The notes: a model not told the origin generated them from the letters alone. DNA of 64,000 nt from Paraburkholderia hiiakae (GCF_904848665.1 NZ_CAJHCQ010000003.1:248001-312000); one strand, 5' to 3'. Shown: positions 19,955 to 29,084, counted from the first letter of the stretch. Program-made: numbers and translations.

Positions 19955-20986
19955 TCAGACGGCGTTCGCGAGGTCCGCGGCGCTCGTGAACGAGTCCGCG
20001 TAGAACTCGTCTTCGGGCAGACCGTGGTGCTGCGTGAAGTCGCGCTGCGCCGACTCGACCATCACTGGCGCGCCACACGCATAGACCTGGTAGCCCGAAA
20101 GGTCCGGCAGATCCTCGATCACGGCGCGGTGCACGAAGCCCGTGCGCTCGGTCCAGTTGTCGTCGGCGGCGGGCTCGGAGAGCACCGGTACGAAGCGGAA
20201 GTTCGGGATGTCTTTCGCCCATTGCCCGGCGAGATCCATCAGGTACAGGTCCTTCTTCTGGCGCGCGCCCCAGTAGAGCGTCATCGGGCGGTTCAGATTC
20301 TTGTGGACCGCGTGCTCGACGATGGCCTTGAGCGGCGCGAAGCCGGTGCCGGAGGCGAGCAGCACGATGGGCTTGTCCGAATCCTCGCGCAGGAAGAAGG
20401 TGCCGAGCGGCGCTTCGAAGCGCAGGATGTCGCGCTCCTTCATCTGCGAGAAGACGTGGTCGGTGAACTTGCCGCCCGGCATGTGGCGGATGTGCAGCTC
20501 GATCGGGCCTTCCTCGTGCGGCGCGCTCGCCATGGAGTAGCAGCGGCGCGTGCCGTCCTTGAGGATGAATTCGAGGTACTGGCCGGCGAGATACTGCAGG
20601 CGCTCATTGGCGGGCAGTTGCAGCTTGAGGACGACGACGTCATCGGCCTTGCGCTCGATGGCGGCGATGCGGGTAGGCAGCTTGCGCACTTGCACGTCGC
20701 CCACGCCCGCCACTTCGCGGATATCGATTTCGAGGTCGGTTTGCGCCGTTGCACAGCAGAAGAGGGCCATGCCGCGCGTTCGTTCGTCATTGGACAGCGC
20801 CGAAGCCGCGTGCGCGCGCTGCTCGATTTCGCCGTGGCAGACCGTGCCCTTGCACGAGCCGCACGCGCCGTTCTTGCAGCCATACGGCAGGCCGATGCCC
20901 TGGCGCAGGGCCGCGTTGAGAATGGGTTCGTCGGGCTCGACCTGGAATTGCCGGCCGCTTTGCTTGAGTGTTACGTTGAAAGCCAT
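19955..20986 (-). CDS. 2Fe-2S/FAD NAD(P)H-dependent reductase (CDP-6-deoxy-delta-3,4-glucoseen reductase-like)
   Basis: One-chain electron-transfer reductase, 343 residues. An N-terminal plant-type ferredoxin domain has CKNGACGSC at about residues 37-45 and a fourth cysteine near residue 78 (FCCATAQ). An FAD domain with RCYSMAS follows at about residue 150. The C-terminal NAD(P)H domain has LASGTGFAPLKAIVEH and ends with the CGAPVM motif. The order is the same as in AscD/CDP-6-deoxy-3,4-glucoseen reductase and in oxygenase reductase components. No partner oxygenase or deoxysugar gene is nearby, so the electron acceptor is unknown. Confidence 0.88.
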   Translation of the reverse strand: MAFNVTLKQSGRQFQVEPDEPILNAALRQGIGLPYGCKNGACGSCKGTVCHGEIEQRAHAASALSNDERTRGMALFCCATAQTDLEIDIREVAGVGDVQVRKLPTRIAAIERKADDVVVLKLQLPANERLQYLAGQYLEFILKDGTRRCYSMASAPHEEGPIELHIRHMPGGKFTDHVFSQMKERDILRFEAPLGTFFLREDSDKPIVLLASGTGFAPLKAIVEHAVHKNLNRPMTLYWGARQKKDLYLMDLAGQWAKDIPNFRFVPVLSEPAADDNWTERTGFVHRAVIEDLPDLSGYQVYACGAPVMVESAQRDFTQHHGLPEDEFYADSFTSAADLANAV

Positions 20987-21118
20987 ATTCAGGGAAGCGT
21001 AAGTCTGTATCCGAGGGTTGAATCCGGGCGCGTGCCCTTTCCGGACAGCGTCCGGCTAGTGTCCGCGTTACCTTGCCGGCCTTCGCCGCGAGGCCGGGGC
21101 CGCTAAAATGGTTCCACC

Positions 21119-22201
21119 ATGATTGCCACACGAACCCTGCGCCGTGCGCGCATCCTGATTGTCGGTTGCGGCGACGTCGGCCTGCGCTGCGTCGCCCAGT
21201 TGCGCGAGCGGCCAGACCGCGCGCGCGTTTTTGCGCTCACGCGCCGTGCCGAGCGCACAGACGCGGTGCGGGCCGCGGGCGCTACGCCGGTGCGCGGCGA
21301 CCTCGATTCCCGCACGAGCCTCGCGCGCATCGCGGGCCTGGCTGGCACCGTACTGCACCTCGCTCCGCCGCAAAAATCCGGCGACGACGACCTGCGAACG
21401 CGCCGCCTGATCGCAGCGCTCGCGGTGCGCCGTCGCGCAGTGTCGCGGCCTGCGTTGGCGGGCGTGGCGCCGCGCGCGTTGCGGCCCTCATTGCATGCTC
21501 TCGTGGGCCGTATTCGCCGCAACGCTTTCGGCCATACCGTAGGCTCTGGAGCGTCCGTTATTGTACCCGAGCGCATTCGGCGGATTCCTCGCGCCCGGCG
21601 TAAGCGCCTCGAACGCCCGACGCTCGTCTACGCAAGCACGACGGGGGTGTACGGCGATTGCGGCGGCGCGCGCATCGATGAAACCCGCACGGTGCAGCCC
21701 GCCAACGCCCGCGCCAAACGCCGGGTATCGGCCGAACGGCAACTGCGGCGCGCAACGGCGTGCGGTGCGCTGCGCGCCACGATCGCGCGCATTCCCGGTA
21801 TTTACGCAGCGAACCGTCTCCCGCTCGCGCGGCTGGAGAAGCGCACGCCGGCGCTCGTCGCGAGCGACGACGTCTACACGAGCCACATCCACGCGGACGA
21901 TCTCGCGGCGATTCTCCTGCGCCTCGCGACACATGGCCGCCCAGGGCGCACGATCCACGCAACGGACGACAGCGAACTGAAGATGGGCGAGTATTTCGAC
22001 CGCGTAGCCGATGCCTTCGGCCTTGCGCGCGCACCGCGCGTGAGCCGCGCCGAGGCCGAGCGCGAACTCGAGCCCGTCTTGCTGTCGTTCATGCGCGAGT
22101 CGCGCCGGCTCGCCAATGCGCGGCTGAAGCGCGAACTGGGCGTGCGTTTGCGTTATCCCGATGTAGATGCGTTCTTGCGCACGCTGCCGCCGCACCCGTG
22201 A
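21119..22201 (+). CDS. NAD-dependent epimerase/dehydratase-like protein (YeeZ type)
   Basis: Extended short-chain dehydrogenase fold, 360 residues. The nucleotide-binding motif is IVGCGDVGLRC at residues 13-23; a block STTGVYGDCGGARIDE and YTSHIHADDLAAI in the second half are typical of the YeeZ-like group. Between the two lies an unusual ~70-residue Arg-rich, low-complexity segment (about residues 95-165) that interrupts the Rossmann core compared with relatives of about 285-300 residues. The conserved YxxxK pair is not obvious. The function is unknown and the catalytic role is doubtful. Confidence 0.75.
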   Translation: MIATRTLRRARILIVGCGDVGLRCVAQLRERPDRARVFALTRRAERTDAVRAAGATPVRGDLDSRTSLARIAGLAGTVLHLAPPQKSGDDDLRTRRLIAALAVRRRAVSRPALAGVAPRALRPSLHALVGRIRRNAFGHTVGSGASVIVPERIRRIPRARRKRLERPTLVYASTTGVYGDCGGARIDETRTVQPANARAKRRVSAERQLRRATACGALRATIARIPGIYAANRLPLARLEKRTPALVASDDVYTSHIHADDLAAILLRLATHGRPGRTIHATDDSELKMGEYFDRVADAFGLARAPRVSRAEAERELEPVLLSFMRESRRLANARLKRELGVRLRYPDVDAFLRTLPPHP

Positions 22202-22235
22202 CTCCGGGCGGGCGGCGCGGCGCAAAGCGTGCCGT

Positions 22236-22424
22236 TCACGTGATGGCCGGCAGCGCTTCGAGCAGGAGGAAGCACAATAGCGCTCCGATGAGCGCCCCGA
22301 TGAGGTTCGGATGATACTGATGTCGCATATGCATCGACGTGAGCAGGCCCCCGATCAGAACCGCCCCAAGCGCCACGAATGCCATCAACACGAATGAGAC
22401 TTCGAATGAGCCGTTGATGATCAT
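22236..22424 (-). CDS. Small membrane protein, 62 residues
   Basis: Start ATG at 22424 has a good ribosome binding site, AAGGAGG, about six bases upstream. The product has two hydrophobic segments, VSFVLMAFVALGAVLIGGLL and LIGALIGALLCFLLLEALP, joined by a short loop with MHMRHQYHP. It resembles no family that I can name with certainty. It faces the epimerase gene and shares no operon with it. Confidence 0.6.
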   Translation of the reverse strand: MIINGSFEVSFVLMAFVALGAVLIGGLLTSMHMRHQYHPNLIGALIGALLCFLLLEALPAIT

Positions 22425-22579
22425 GATGCCCCTCCTTGCAACTTGTAATCGTTCTTGAGACGAGTATAGGGCGGAAGCTCGGCAAGGACATGCTGCGGCG
22501 CGGCAAGAACGATGCCTGTTTGCAAGCATCGGTGCGTCAACACACTGAGCGGCGGGCGCTCGTGCCGCTCAGTGGTGGT

Positions 22580-23287
22580 TTACCCCTTGTTGCGCAACGC
22601 GTCGAGTGCGGCGGCGTCGAGCCATTGCCAGGCGCCCGGAGCCAGTCCGGCGGGCAGGGGAAAGCCGCCGATGCGCTCGCGGTGGAGCGCCTCGACCCGG
22701 TTGCCGGCCGCCGCCACCATCCGTTTGACCTGGTGATATTTGCCTTCGAGCACGGTCAGCTCCAGCTCGTAGTCTGCACGTGCGTTTGCGGCGAGTGCGA
22801 CGCTCGGCTCGCGCTCGCCGTGCAGCAGCACGCCTTCACGCAAGGCGTTCAGCTGGGTTTCGTCGAGCGGATGGCGCGTTGTCGCCACGTAGACCTTCGG
22901 CACCTTGCGCTTGGGCGACGTGAAGGCGTGGACGAACTGGCCATCGTCGGAAAGCAGCAGGAGGCCGGTCGTATCCTGATCGAGGCGGCCGACGCATTGC
23001 ACGTTGCGCTCGGCGAACTGCGGCGGCAGCAGATGAAACACGCTCAAGTGATGCTGCGGATCGCGCGAGCACTCGTAGCCCGCGGGTTTGTTGAGCGCAA
23101 TGTACGCGCGCTCGTGAAACGGCCACGGCGTACCGTCGACGCTGAAGACGAGGCTCGCCGTGTCGAACGTGGCGAGCGGGTCGGTGCACGGCTCGCCCGC
23201 GACGGCGACCCGCGCGTCGGCGATGAGCGCGCGGCATTGGCGGCGTGAGCCGAAACCCTGGGTAAAGAGAATGCTTTCGAGATTCAT
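22580..23287 (-). CDS. rsuA: 16S rRNA pseudouridine synthase (RsuA family)
   Basis: 235 residues from the ATG at 23287. An S4-like RNA-binding segment at the N-terminus (SILFTQGFGSRRQCRALI) is followed by the RsuA/RluB/E/F catalytic domain, with NKPAGYECS and the active-site aspartate in GRLDQDTTGLLL. The KVPKVYVATTRHP strand and the EGKYHQVKRM block complete the family signature. By length and sequence it fits RsuA, which modifies U516 of 16S rRNA, more than RluB-type proteins. It is divergent from poxB with 264 bp between. Confidence 0.87.
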   Translation of the reverse strand: MNLESILFTQGFGSRRQCRALIADARVAVAGEPCTDPLATFDTASLVFSVDGTPWPFHERAYIALNKPAGYECSRDPQHHLSVFHLLPPQFAERNVQCVGRLDQDTTGLLLLSDDGQFVHAFTSPKRKVPKVYVATTRHPLDETQLNALREGVLLHGEREPSVALAANARADYELELTVLEGKYHQVKRMVAAAGNRVEALHRERIGGFPLPAGLAPGAWQWLDAAALDALRNKG

Positions 23288-23551
23288 GACGGACGGCGAA
23301 CAGCGTAGAGCGGGGTATTTTATCCGTGTCGACGTGTTCCACGTCCCACGTCCTCCGAGCTGCCGTGCCAACGCGCCGTGCGCGGCTTGACCGCGTATCT
23401 CGGGTGGATGGCGTAACGTAGCGCAAGTAGTGGCAGGTCCGGTCGGGTTGCAGGGCATGGACGCCTACATGATTGACCCCCCAATTTTCTTCTCGCGCAG
23501 CGCCCGGCCTCGGTGTGCGCGCTGCGCCATACGGCTCACGTGGAGAACACC

Positions 23552-25270
23552 ATGGCGAAGACAATAGCGGATCATTTGGCGAAAACGCTCGAGGCAGTTG
23601 GCGTCGAGCGTATCTGGGGCGTGACAGGCGACAGCCTGAACGGGTTGTCGGCGAGCCTGCGCAAGCTCGGCACGATTCGCTGGATGCATACGCGGCATGA
23701 GGAAGTCGCCGCCTTTGCGGCGGGCGCCGAAGCCGCGGCAACCGGCCGGCTCGCGGTGTGCGCGGGCAGTTGCGGGCCCGGCAACCTGCATCTCATCAAC
23801 GGTCTCTACGACTGCCATCGCAACCGCTCGCCGGTGCTCGCGATCGCGGCGCACATTCCGTCGACGGAAATCGGCCTTGGCTATTTCCAGGAGACGCACC
23901 CGACCGAACTCTTCCGCGAGTGCAGTCATTACGTGGAACTGGTGACGAACGCATCGCAGTTCCCTCGCGTGCTCGACACCGCGCTGCGCACGGCGATCGA
24001 CCAGAAGGGCGTCGCCGTGATCGTGCTGCCCGGCGACGTGGCGCTACTGGAAGCGTCTGACGAGGAGCCGGCATGGGCCCACGCGGCGCGTCCGGCGACC
24101 TTGCCTTCGTCGGCGGATATCGACCGGCTGGCCGTGCTGCTGAACCGCTCCGAGGCGGTGACGCTGTTGTGCGGAAGCGGCTGCAAGAGCTCGCATGACG
24201 AAGTGGTGGCCTTCGCGGACGCACTCGGCGCGCCGACGGTGCATGCGCTGCGCGGCAAGCAGTACGTCGAATGGGATAACCCATACGACGTGGGCATGAC
24301 CGGGCTGATCGGCTTCAGCTCGGGCTACCACGCGATGATGTCGTGCGACACGCTCGTCATGCTCGGCACCGACTTCCCGTACCGCAACTTCTATCCGCAC
24401 CACGCGAACATCGTGCAGATCGACCGCGACGCGGCCGCGCTCGGCAAGCGCGCGCCGCTCACGCTCGGCCTCATCGGCGACGTGCGCGAAACGCTGCGCG
24501 CGCTCACGCCGAAGCTCACGCGCAAGACCGACCGGCGCTTCATCGAGCATGCGCGCGAGCACTACGCGAGCGCGCGCAAGGGACTCGACGAACTCGCGCG
24601 CCCGGCAGCCGCGGGCAAGCCGCTCCATCCGCAGTATGTGGTGTCGCGACTCGACGCGCTCGCTGAGGACGATGCGATCTTCGCGGTCGACGTTGGCACG
24701 CCCACGCTCTGGGCCGCGCGCTACCTGACGATGAACGGCCGGCGCCGCCTGCACGGCTCGTTCAACCACGGCTCGATGGCGAACGCCATGCCGCAGGCGC
24801 TCGGCGCGCAGGCTGCGCACGCCGGGCGCCAGGTGGTCTCGCTCTCCGGCGACGGCGGCCTTTCGATGCTGCTCGGCGACATTCTCACGGCGCGTCAGCT
24901 CGATCTGCCAATCAAGATCGTTGTCCTGAATAATAGCTCGCTCGGTTTTGTCGCAATGGAGATGAAGGCCGGTGGCTACGTGGAGACGGGCACCGATCTG
25001 GCGGCGACCAACTTCGCGGATATCGCGAAAGGTGCGGGCCTCTTCAGTGTGCGCGTGGAGACGTCCGAAGCACTCGATGAGGCGTTGCGCGCGGCGTTCT
25101 CGCACGCAGGGCCCGCGCTCGTCGACGTGGTGACGACGAAGCACGAACTGGCCATGCCGCCGAAGCTGCAGTGGGCGCAAGCGAAGGGGTTCAGCCTCTA
25201 CATGCTGCGCGCGGTGTTGAGCGGGCGCGGAGACGAGGTGGTGGAGCTGGCGCAGACGAATTTGCGCTGA
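23552..25270 (+). CDS. poxB: Pyruvate dehydrogenase (quinone), pyruvate oxidase
   Basis: Peripheral membrane flavoenzyme that oxidatively decarboxylates pyruvate to acetate and passes electrons to ubiquinone. The 572 residues from ATG 23552 match PoxB length exactly. The TPP catalytic glutamate sits in [14 protein letters not shown]. The thiamine motif GDGG...NN lies at about residues 427-453 ([13 protein letters not shown] to VVLNNSS). The C-terminus has [15 protein letters not shown], the lipid-activation tail seen in PoxB. A GGAG lies just before the start. Confidence 0.93.
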   Translation: MAKTIADHLAKTLEAVGVERIWGVTGDSLNGLSASLRKLGTIRWMHTRHEEVAAFAAGAEAAATGRLAVCAGSCGPGNLHLINGLYDCHRNRSPVLAIAAHIPSTEIGLGYFQETHPTELFRECSHYVELVTNASQFPRVLDTALRTAIDQKGVAVIVLPGDVALLEASDEEPAWAHAARPATLPSSADIDRLAVLLNRSEAVTLLCGSGCKSSHDEVVAFADALGAPTVHALRGKQYVEWDNPYDVGMTGLIGFSSGYHAMMSCDTLVMLGTDFPYRNFYPHHANIVQIDRDAAALGKRAPLTLGLIGDVRETLRALTPKLTRKTDRRFIEHAREHYASARKGLDELARPAAAGKPLHPQYVVSRLDALAEDDAIFAVDVGTPTLWAARYLTMNGRRRLHGSFNHGSMANAMPQALGAQAAHAGRQVVSLSGDGGLSMLLGDILTARQLDLPIKIVVLNNSSLGFVAMEMKAGGYVETGTDLAATNFADIAKGAGLFSVRVETSEALDEALRAAFSHAGPALVDVVTTKHELAMPPKLQWAQAKGFSLYMLRAVLSGRGDEVVELAQTNLR

Positions 25271-25291
25271 GGCTCGTGCGGCGGACCTGCG

Positions 25292-25498
25292 TCAATCAGT
25301 GATTGAGACGCAGGTGCTGTCCTCCGGGTTGGTGAAAAATTCATCGACCCGGCCAGCGCGCACGTCGAGCAGCAACCGGTCCAGCACTTCGAGCCTGGCG
25401 GATCTGTCGTTGCCCGATTTGATCAGCGTCGCTGCGGTGCGCCCGGAGACGGATTCGTGGGCCTCGATGAGGATGCGTATGGCTTCCTCTCGTGTCAT
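25292..25498 (-). CDS. Small uncharacterised protein with DVRAGRV motif (copy 1)
   Basis: 68 residues, no signal peptide, Leu/Arg/Asp-rich. The C-terminal half (LLLDVRAGRVDEFFTNPED) is clearly related to the protein at 32406-32630 (LMFDVRAGRVSAFELNEP). The N-terminal part, MTREEAIRILIEAHESVSGRT, is predicted helical. It sits at the left border of the accessory island and converges on poxB. No known function. No clear ribosome binding site. Confidence 0.55.
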   Translation of the reverse strand: MTREEAIRILIEAHESVSGRTAATLIKSGNDRSARLEVLDRLLLDVRAGRVDEFFTNPEDSTCVSITD

Positions 25499-25670
25499 GA
25501 AAATGCACGCGACGTGCCACTAGCTGCAAGCCCCAAAAGTTGTTTGCACTTTGCGTTGCAGTAGCGTCTTCAATGCGTTTCACATCAATTACTTGCCGGT
25601 CCATGTAGCGCAAGGTCGCCCGCCTGGTGACGTGCTATTAAACACGCCACAACCAAGCGGAGGTGACACG

Positions 25671-26708
25671 TTGTTACCCGAATGGAGCAATTCTTATAAC
25701 GCGCTCTACGTGCCGCTCAAGGGCGGTTGGCAGTGCGCGCTAGTGCCCGCTCGCGATATCGAAGACGTAGACCGTGGCTGGCGGTTGTCTTACGAGGAGC
25801 GCCAGAGAGCGCGAAAGGCGCGCGAAGACCAGATGGAGCAGGACAGGCGGGATTTCGATCAACTGTTCAGGGTGAGCATTGCTCGCCGTGCGTCGCGTAC
25901 CTCAGACGATTTCAGCGCCTACGCGGACTTCATTGGCAAGCACGTACGTGGGCAATGGCACACGCCGATCGACGGCGAAGACATAACGCGCATTCTGCGC
26001 GAAGCGGTGCGCGACGGCCTGATCGTCCCCGCCATTGATCGTGACTGGCGTGGCAGTGTCGGCGTATCGAAGCGTTACGCGCCGCAAACCTGGGGCGAAA
26101 CAAATCGGAGCGGAGGTGGGGGTGGAGTGGCCGCCAGTACGTGCGGCAAGACGTTTCACCAATCGGTGATGGAATCGATGGCCCTCGACGCCGACGACGC
26201 GACGGCCTACATCGAAAAGTACAACGCGATGGTCGAGCGCATCGACGCAATACAGGCCGCAAACGCCGCAAGGCGCGCAGTAGCCGCAGCGGCCAGCGAT
26301 GGCGACGAGTTGCTCGGTGCGGTGGAGACGGCAGCCGGGGCGGTGCTCGGCGGCGTTGACGATTCGGTCGATCGCGGTGACGGCGGCGCCTCTCACGATG
26401 ACCTGTTCAGCGCGGATTCTGGCCACGATTCGACGCTGCTCGGTGACGCACGGCCGTTCGACTATCAGCGCGATATGCCGGATGGCGACGCTGAGCAAAT
26501 CGCAGGTATGCCGTTCAATGGAGCGCCGGGCACGTGGGCGTCGAGTATGCCGGGAACGATGCCGCAGTTGCGGCAGTACGGCCCCGACGGCACGCCAATG
26601 ACGGATATTGACTTCGAGGCCCATCACGGCAATCCCAACCCTCATGCTCACAATTGGGACGGAACTAGCCGTGACGAGGGCGCGCCGGTTTCCTTGCTTC
26701 ATTGGTGA
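25671..26708 (+). CDS. Polymorphic-toxin-like protein with a C-terminal DIDFEAHHGNPNPHAHNW motif
   Basis: 345 residues if translation starts at TTG 25671, which has the good site GGAGGTGA seven bases before it; the frame stays open upstream to 25551. There is no signal peptide. The first ~135 residues are a charged helical region (YEERQRARKAREDQMEQDRR), then RGQWHTPIDGED and KRYAPQTWG. A Gly-rich linker and an Ala/Asp-rich spacer lead to a distinct C-terminal module beginning GAPGTWASSMPGTMPQLRQYG and ending in a His-rich motif. This resembles the tail of secreted polymorphic toxins, but I do not recognise a named toxin family. Third-position GC is lower than in flanking genes. The next gene overlaps or adjoins its stop, the arrangement expected of toxin and immunity. 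Confidence 0.6.
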   Translation: MLPEWSNSYNALYVPLKGGWQCALVPARDIEDVDRGWRLSYEERQRARKAREDQMEQDRRDFDQLFRVSIARRASRTSDDFSAYADFIGKHVRGQWHTPIDGEDITRILREAVRDGLIVPAIDRDWRGSVGVSKRYAPQTWGETNRSGGGGGVAASTCGKTFHQSVMESMALDADDATAYIEKYNAMVERIDAIQAANAARRAVAAAASDGDELLGAVETAAGAVLGGVDDSVDRGDGGASHDDLFSADSGHDSTLLGDARPFDYQRDMPDGDAEQIAGMPFNGAPGTWASSMPGTMPQLRQYGPDGTPMTDIDFEAHHGNPNPHAHNWDGTSRDEGAPVSLLHW

Positions 26709-26713
26709 ATGGA

Positions 26714-27085
26714 ATGACGGACAACTTATTGGCATCGTGGAATTACTTCCACGATTGGTCTCTGGATAGCGTTGCGATTGGGCCGAACGTAGAGCCCCGG
26801 ACGCTGACACTTGGCCTGTACCTTGGCGACAGACGCGTGGTGGTGACGTTCGAAGGCGTTACGTGCGTCTCCGTTGAGCGCTTGGGGTTGCTGAACATCG
26901 TGTATGGCATTCACATCGTTCGGCCGGATGATACGAAGTACGCGCGCGCCAGCGCTTCGCTTGAGCGCGGCGAGCGGCTTACTCATAGGAGGGCGGCGCT
27001 GCTCGTGTTCGTCTATTCAACGCTCGGCGCCGAACTTGCGATTGAGTGCGACTCCTTGGCGGTGCGGGAGGTGGGTTACACGTGA
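26714..27085 (+). CDS. Possible immunity protein next to the toxin-like gene
   Basis: 123 residues from ATG 26714, or 126 from GTG 26705, which overlaps the previous stop in a GTGA. It is a small soluble protein of alternating beta-strand-like segments (TLTLGLYLGDRRVVVTFEGV, LAIECDSLAVREV), rich in Val and Leu, with no membrane segment. It resembles no family that I can name. The role as antidote is inferred from position, size and coupling only. The next, broken gene begins with a GTG overlapping its stop. Confidence 0.5.
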   Translation: MTDNLLASWNYFHDWSLDSVAIGPNVEPRTLTLGLYLGDRRVVVTFEGVTCVSVERLGLLNIVYGIHIVRPDDTKYARASASLERGERLTHRRAALLVFVYSTLGAELAIECDSLAVREVGYT

Positions 27086-27419
27086 GCACGAATCGAAAAG
27101 GGCCCGCCTGGCCGGCGAACTTGGTTGCTTCACGCAGATGTACGCGCGTAAGGCGCACGCCGGCCGCGATCCTAACGATCGGCGTTACGACAGGGAAATC
27201 GAGAAGGCAATGCAGAGACTACGCTCCGACGAGCTTTCGGAGCTGCAGGCGAACGATCGCTATCGGACTGACTCTGATAGGGGGCCCAAAGCACTGACGG
27301 CACGCGACCCGCCACGAGAATTGCAGCATAGCGACGCGACGGCAGGTGAAAGCGGTATTTATCCGCAGGGCGTGGGGCGGCGACCGAGGGGTGCGGTTGG
27401 TGATTGCGGTGTGCTCTGA
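27082..27419 (+). pseudogene. Frameshifted small gene of the accessory island
   Basis: GTG 27082 overlaps the preceding stop (GTGA). The first codons read VSTNRKG; after about 27100 the protein-like reading continues in another frame as RLAGELGCFTQMYARKAHAG and DPNDRRYDREIEKAMQRL, followed by SDELSEL. A one-base loss in the AAAAGGGCCC run would explain the shift. Sequence after about 27250 no longer looks coding. A short in-frame start at 27138 exists but lacks a ribosome site. KARKAHxGxDPNDRRYDRxIE-type segments occur in hypothetical proteins near secretion effectors, an association I recall but cannot check. Confidence 0.45.
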
Positions 27420-27454
27420 CGGAGTGTCCGGGAGTTTCCCGCAGCGCCCAGAAA

Positions 27455-27487
27455 GCAAAAAGCCCGATCTGACTGGATCGGGCTAAG
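27455..27487 (-). terminator. Terminator after tRNA-Leu
   Basis: Reading leftwards, AGCCCGATC / GATCGGGCT stem with a TGACTG-type loop and TTTTTGC tail, 17 bp beyond the tRNA 3' end. Confidence 0.75.
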
Positions 27488-27503
27488 TGCTTGAATGTGT
27501 TGC

Positions 27504-27588
27504 TGGTGCCTCGGGCCGGAATCGAACCGGCACTCCTTTCGGAACCGGATTTTGAGTCCGGCGCGTCTACCAATTTCACCACCGAGGC
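27504..27588 (-). tRNA. tRNA-Leu (anticodon CAA)
   Basis: Class II tRNA. On the minus strand the acceptor stem GCCTCGG pairs with CCGAGGC, followed by discriminator A and an encoded CCA. The anticodon stem CCGGA / TCCGG encloses CTCAAAA, anticodon CAA (plus-strand positions 27552-27554). A short variable arm and GGTTCGATTCC T-arm are present. Its 3' end faces the accessory island at 25.3-27.4 kb, a usual site for integration. Confidence 0.96.
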
Positions 27589-27698
27589 ATGTGCTTGCTT
27601 GTTTCAAGCACCCGAGCGCAAATATGCAAGCGCTCGAAGCAGCCCTAGATTATGACGCAAATCGCCCGCCCAGGCAACCACACGGCGGCAGCGAGCCG

Positions 27699-29084
27699 TC
27701 AAATCGTCCGCGAGAACCGTTTGGGCTGCTGTGCGTCAAGATAGCGGTCGAACACCATCGCGATATTGCGCACCAGCATGCGCCCAGCGGGCAGTACCTC
27801 GAGCCGGTCGGCGCTGCGCGCGACAAGCCCGTCGCGTTCGAACTCGCGCAGCCGTTCGAGCTCGGCCGCGAAGGTCGCCGGAAAACGCACGCCGTAGGCG
27901 GCCTCGAACTCGTCGTAACGCAGTTCGAGATTGCACATGAGTTCCGTAATGATGTCGCGGCGCAGACGGTCGTCGGCGGTGAGGCGCACGCCTTTCGCGG
28001 TCGCGAGCTTGCCCGCGCCAATGGCCGCGCCGTAGCCGATCAGGTCCTTCGCATTCTGCGCGTAGACGTCGCCGACCTTGCCGATCGCCGAAGCGCCAAA
28101 GCCGATCAGGTCGCAGTCGGCGCGTGTGCTGTAACCCTGGAAATTGCGGTGCAGCGTGCGTTGCGCCTGGGCGCGCGCAAGTTCGTCGGTGGGCAGCGCG
28201 AAATGGTCCATGCCGATGTACACATAGCCCGCCTCGGTGAGCTGCTCGATCACGAGCCTCAACAGCGCCATGCGCTCCGTGGGCGTGGGCAACGTGGCTT
28301 CGTCCATCTGACGCTGCATCTTGAATAAATGCGGCATGTGCGCGTAGCCGAACACCGAGATGCGATCGGGCGCGAGCAGCAGCATCGTCTCGAGCGTGCG
28401 GCCGAATGTTTTGACGTTCTGGTGCGGCAGGCCATAGATCAGATCGACGCTGATCGATTCGAAGCCGTTCGCGCGCGCGGCGTTCATGACGTCGACGGTC
28501 AGCTCGAGCGGCTGAATGCGGTTGACCGCCTTCTGCACAACCGGATCGAAGTCCTGAACGCCCAGGCTCAACCGGTTGAAGCCGAGCGAACGCAGATGCG
28601 CAATGGTCTGCGCCGTGGCTTCGCGCGGGTCGATCTCGATCGAGTATTCGCCGGTGTCGTCGGGCTGCAGCGCGAAGCATTCGCGCGTGGCGGCCATGAG
28701 CGCGCTCATTTCGTCCAGCGAGAGAAAGGTGGGCGTGCCGCCGCCCCAATGCAGCTGCGAAACGGGGCGCTTCGTGTCGAAGAGGGCGGCCTGCAGCTCC
28801 AGTTCGCGGATCACCTGCGCGAGATACGGTTTCGCGCGGCCGCGGTTCTTCGTGATGACCTTGTTGCAGCCGCAATAAAAGCAGACGGTATCGCAAAACG
28901 GAACGTGGAAGTAAAGCGAGAGATCGGTTTCGCTCGCGCCCGGATCGGCAGCCGCGCGGCGGTAGTCGGCGGGATCGAAGTCGTCACGGAACTGCAGGGC
29001 GGTGGGGTAGGACGTGTAGCGCGGGCCGTTGGCACCGTATCTGGCTAGCAGGTCGGGGCGAAAGAGCAGGTCTGCGTCGCTCAT
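27699..29084 (-). CDS. hemN: Oxygen-independent coproporphyrinogen III oxidase
   Basis: Radical SAM enzyme that decarboxylates coproporphyrinogen III to protoporphyrinogen IX without oxygen. The 461 residues match HemN. The cluster-binding CxxxCxxC is in FCDTVCFYCGC at about residues 63-73, with the HemN-typical extra Cys. GGGTP, EIDPREA and ISVDLIYGLPHQ SAM-binding strands are present, and the conserved YxSYPTA block lies near residue 24. No perfect FNR box was found upstream. Confidence 0.96.
   Translation of the reverse strand: MSDADLLFRPDLLARYGANGPRYTSYPTALQFRDDFDPADYRRAAADPGASETDLSLYFHVPFCDTVCFYCGCNKVITKNRGRAKPYLAQVIRELELQAALFDTKRPVSQLHWGGGTPTFLSLDEMSALMAATRECFALQPDDTGEYSIEIDPREATAQTIAHLRSLGFNRLSLGVQDFDPVVQKAVNRIQPLELTVDVMNAARANGFESISVDLIYGLPHQNVKTFGRTLETMLLLAPDRISVFGYAHMPHLFKMQRQMDEATLPTPTERMALLRLVIEQLTEAGYVYIGMDHFALPTDELARAQAQRTLHRNFQGYSTRADCDLIGFGASAIGKVGDVYAQNAKDLIGYGAAIGAGKLATAKGVRLTADDRLRRDIITELMCNLELRYDEFEAAYGVRFPATFAAELERLREFERDGLVARSADRLEVLPAGRMLVRNIAMVFDRYLDAQQPKRFSRTI

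Noticed and set aside
25271..25300. A copy of the tRNA-Leu 3' end as an attachment site on the left side of the island
   Set aside because: I looked for a repeat of the 3' end of the tRNA gene near poxB and did not find one, so integration is unproven.
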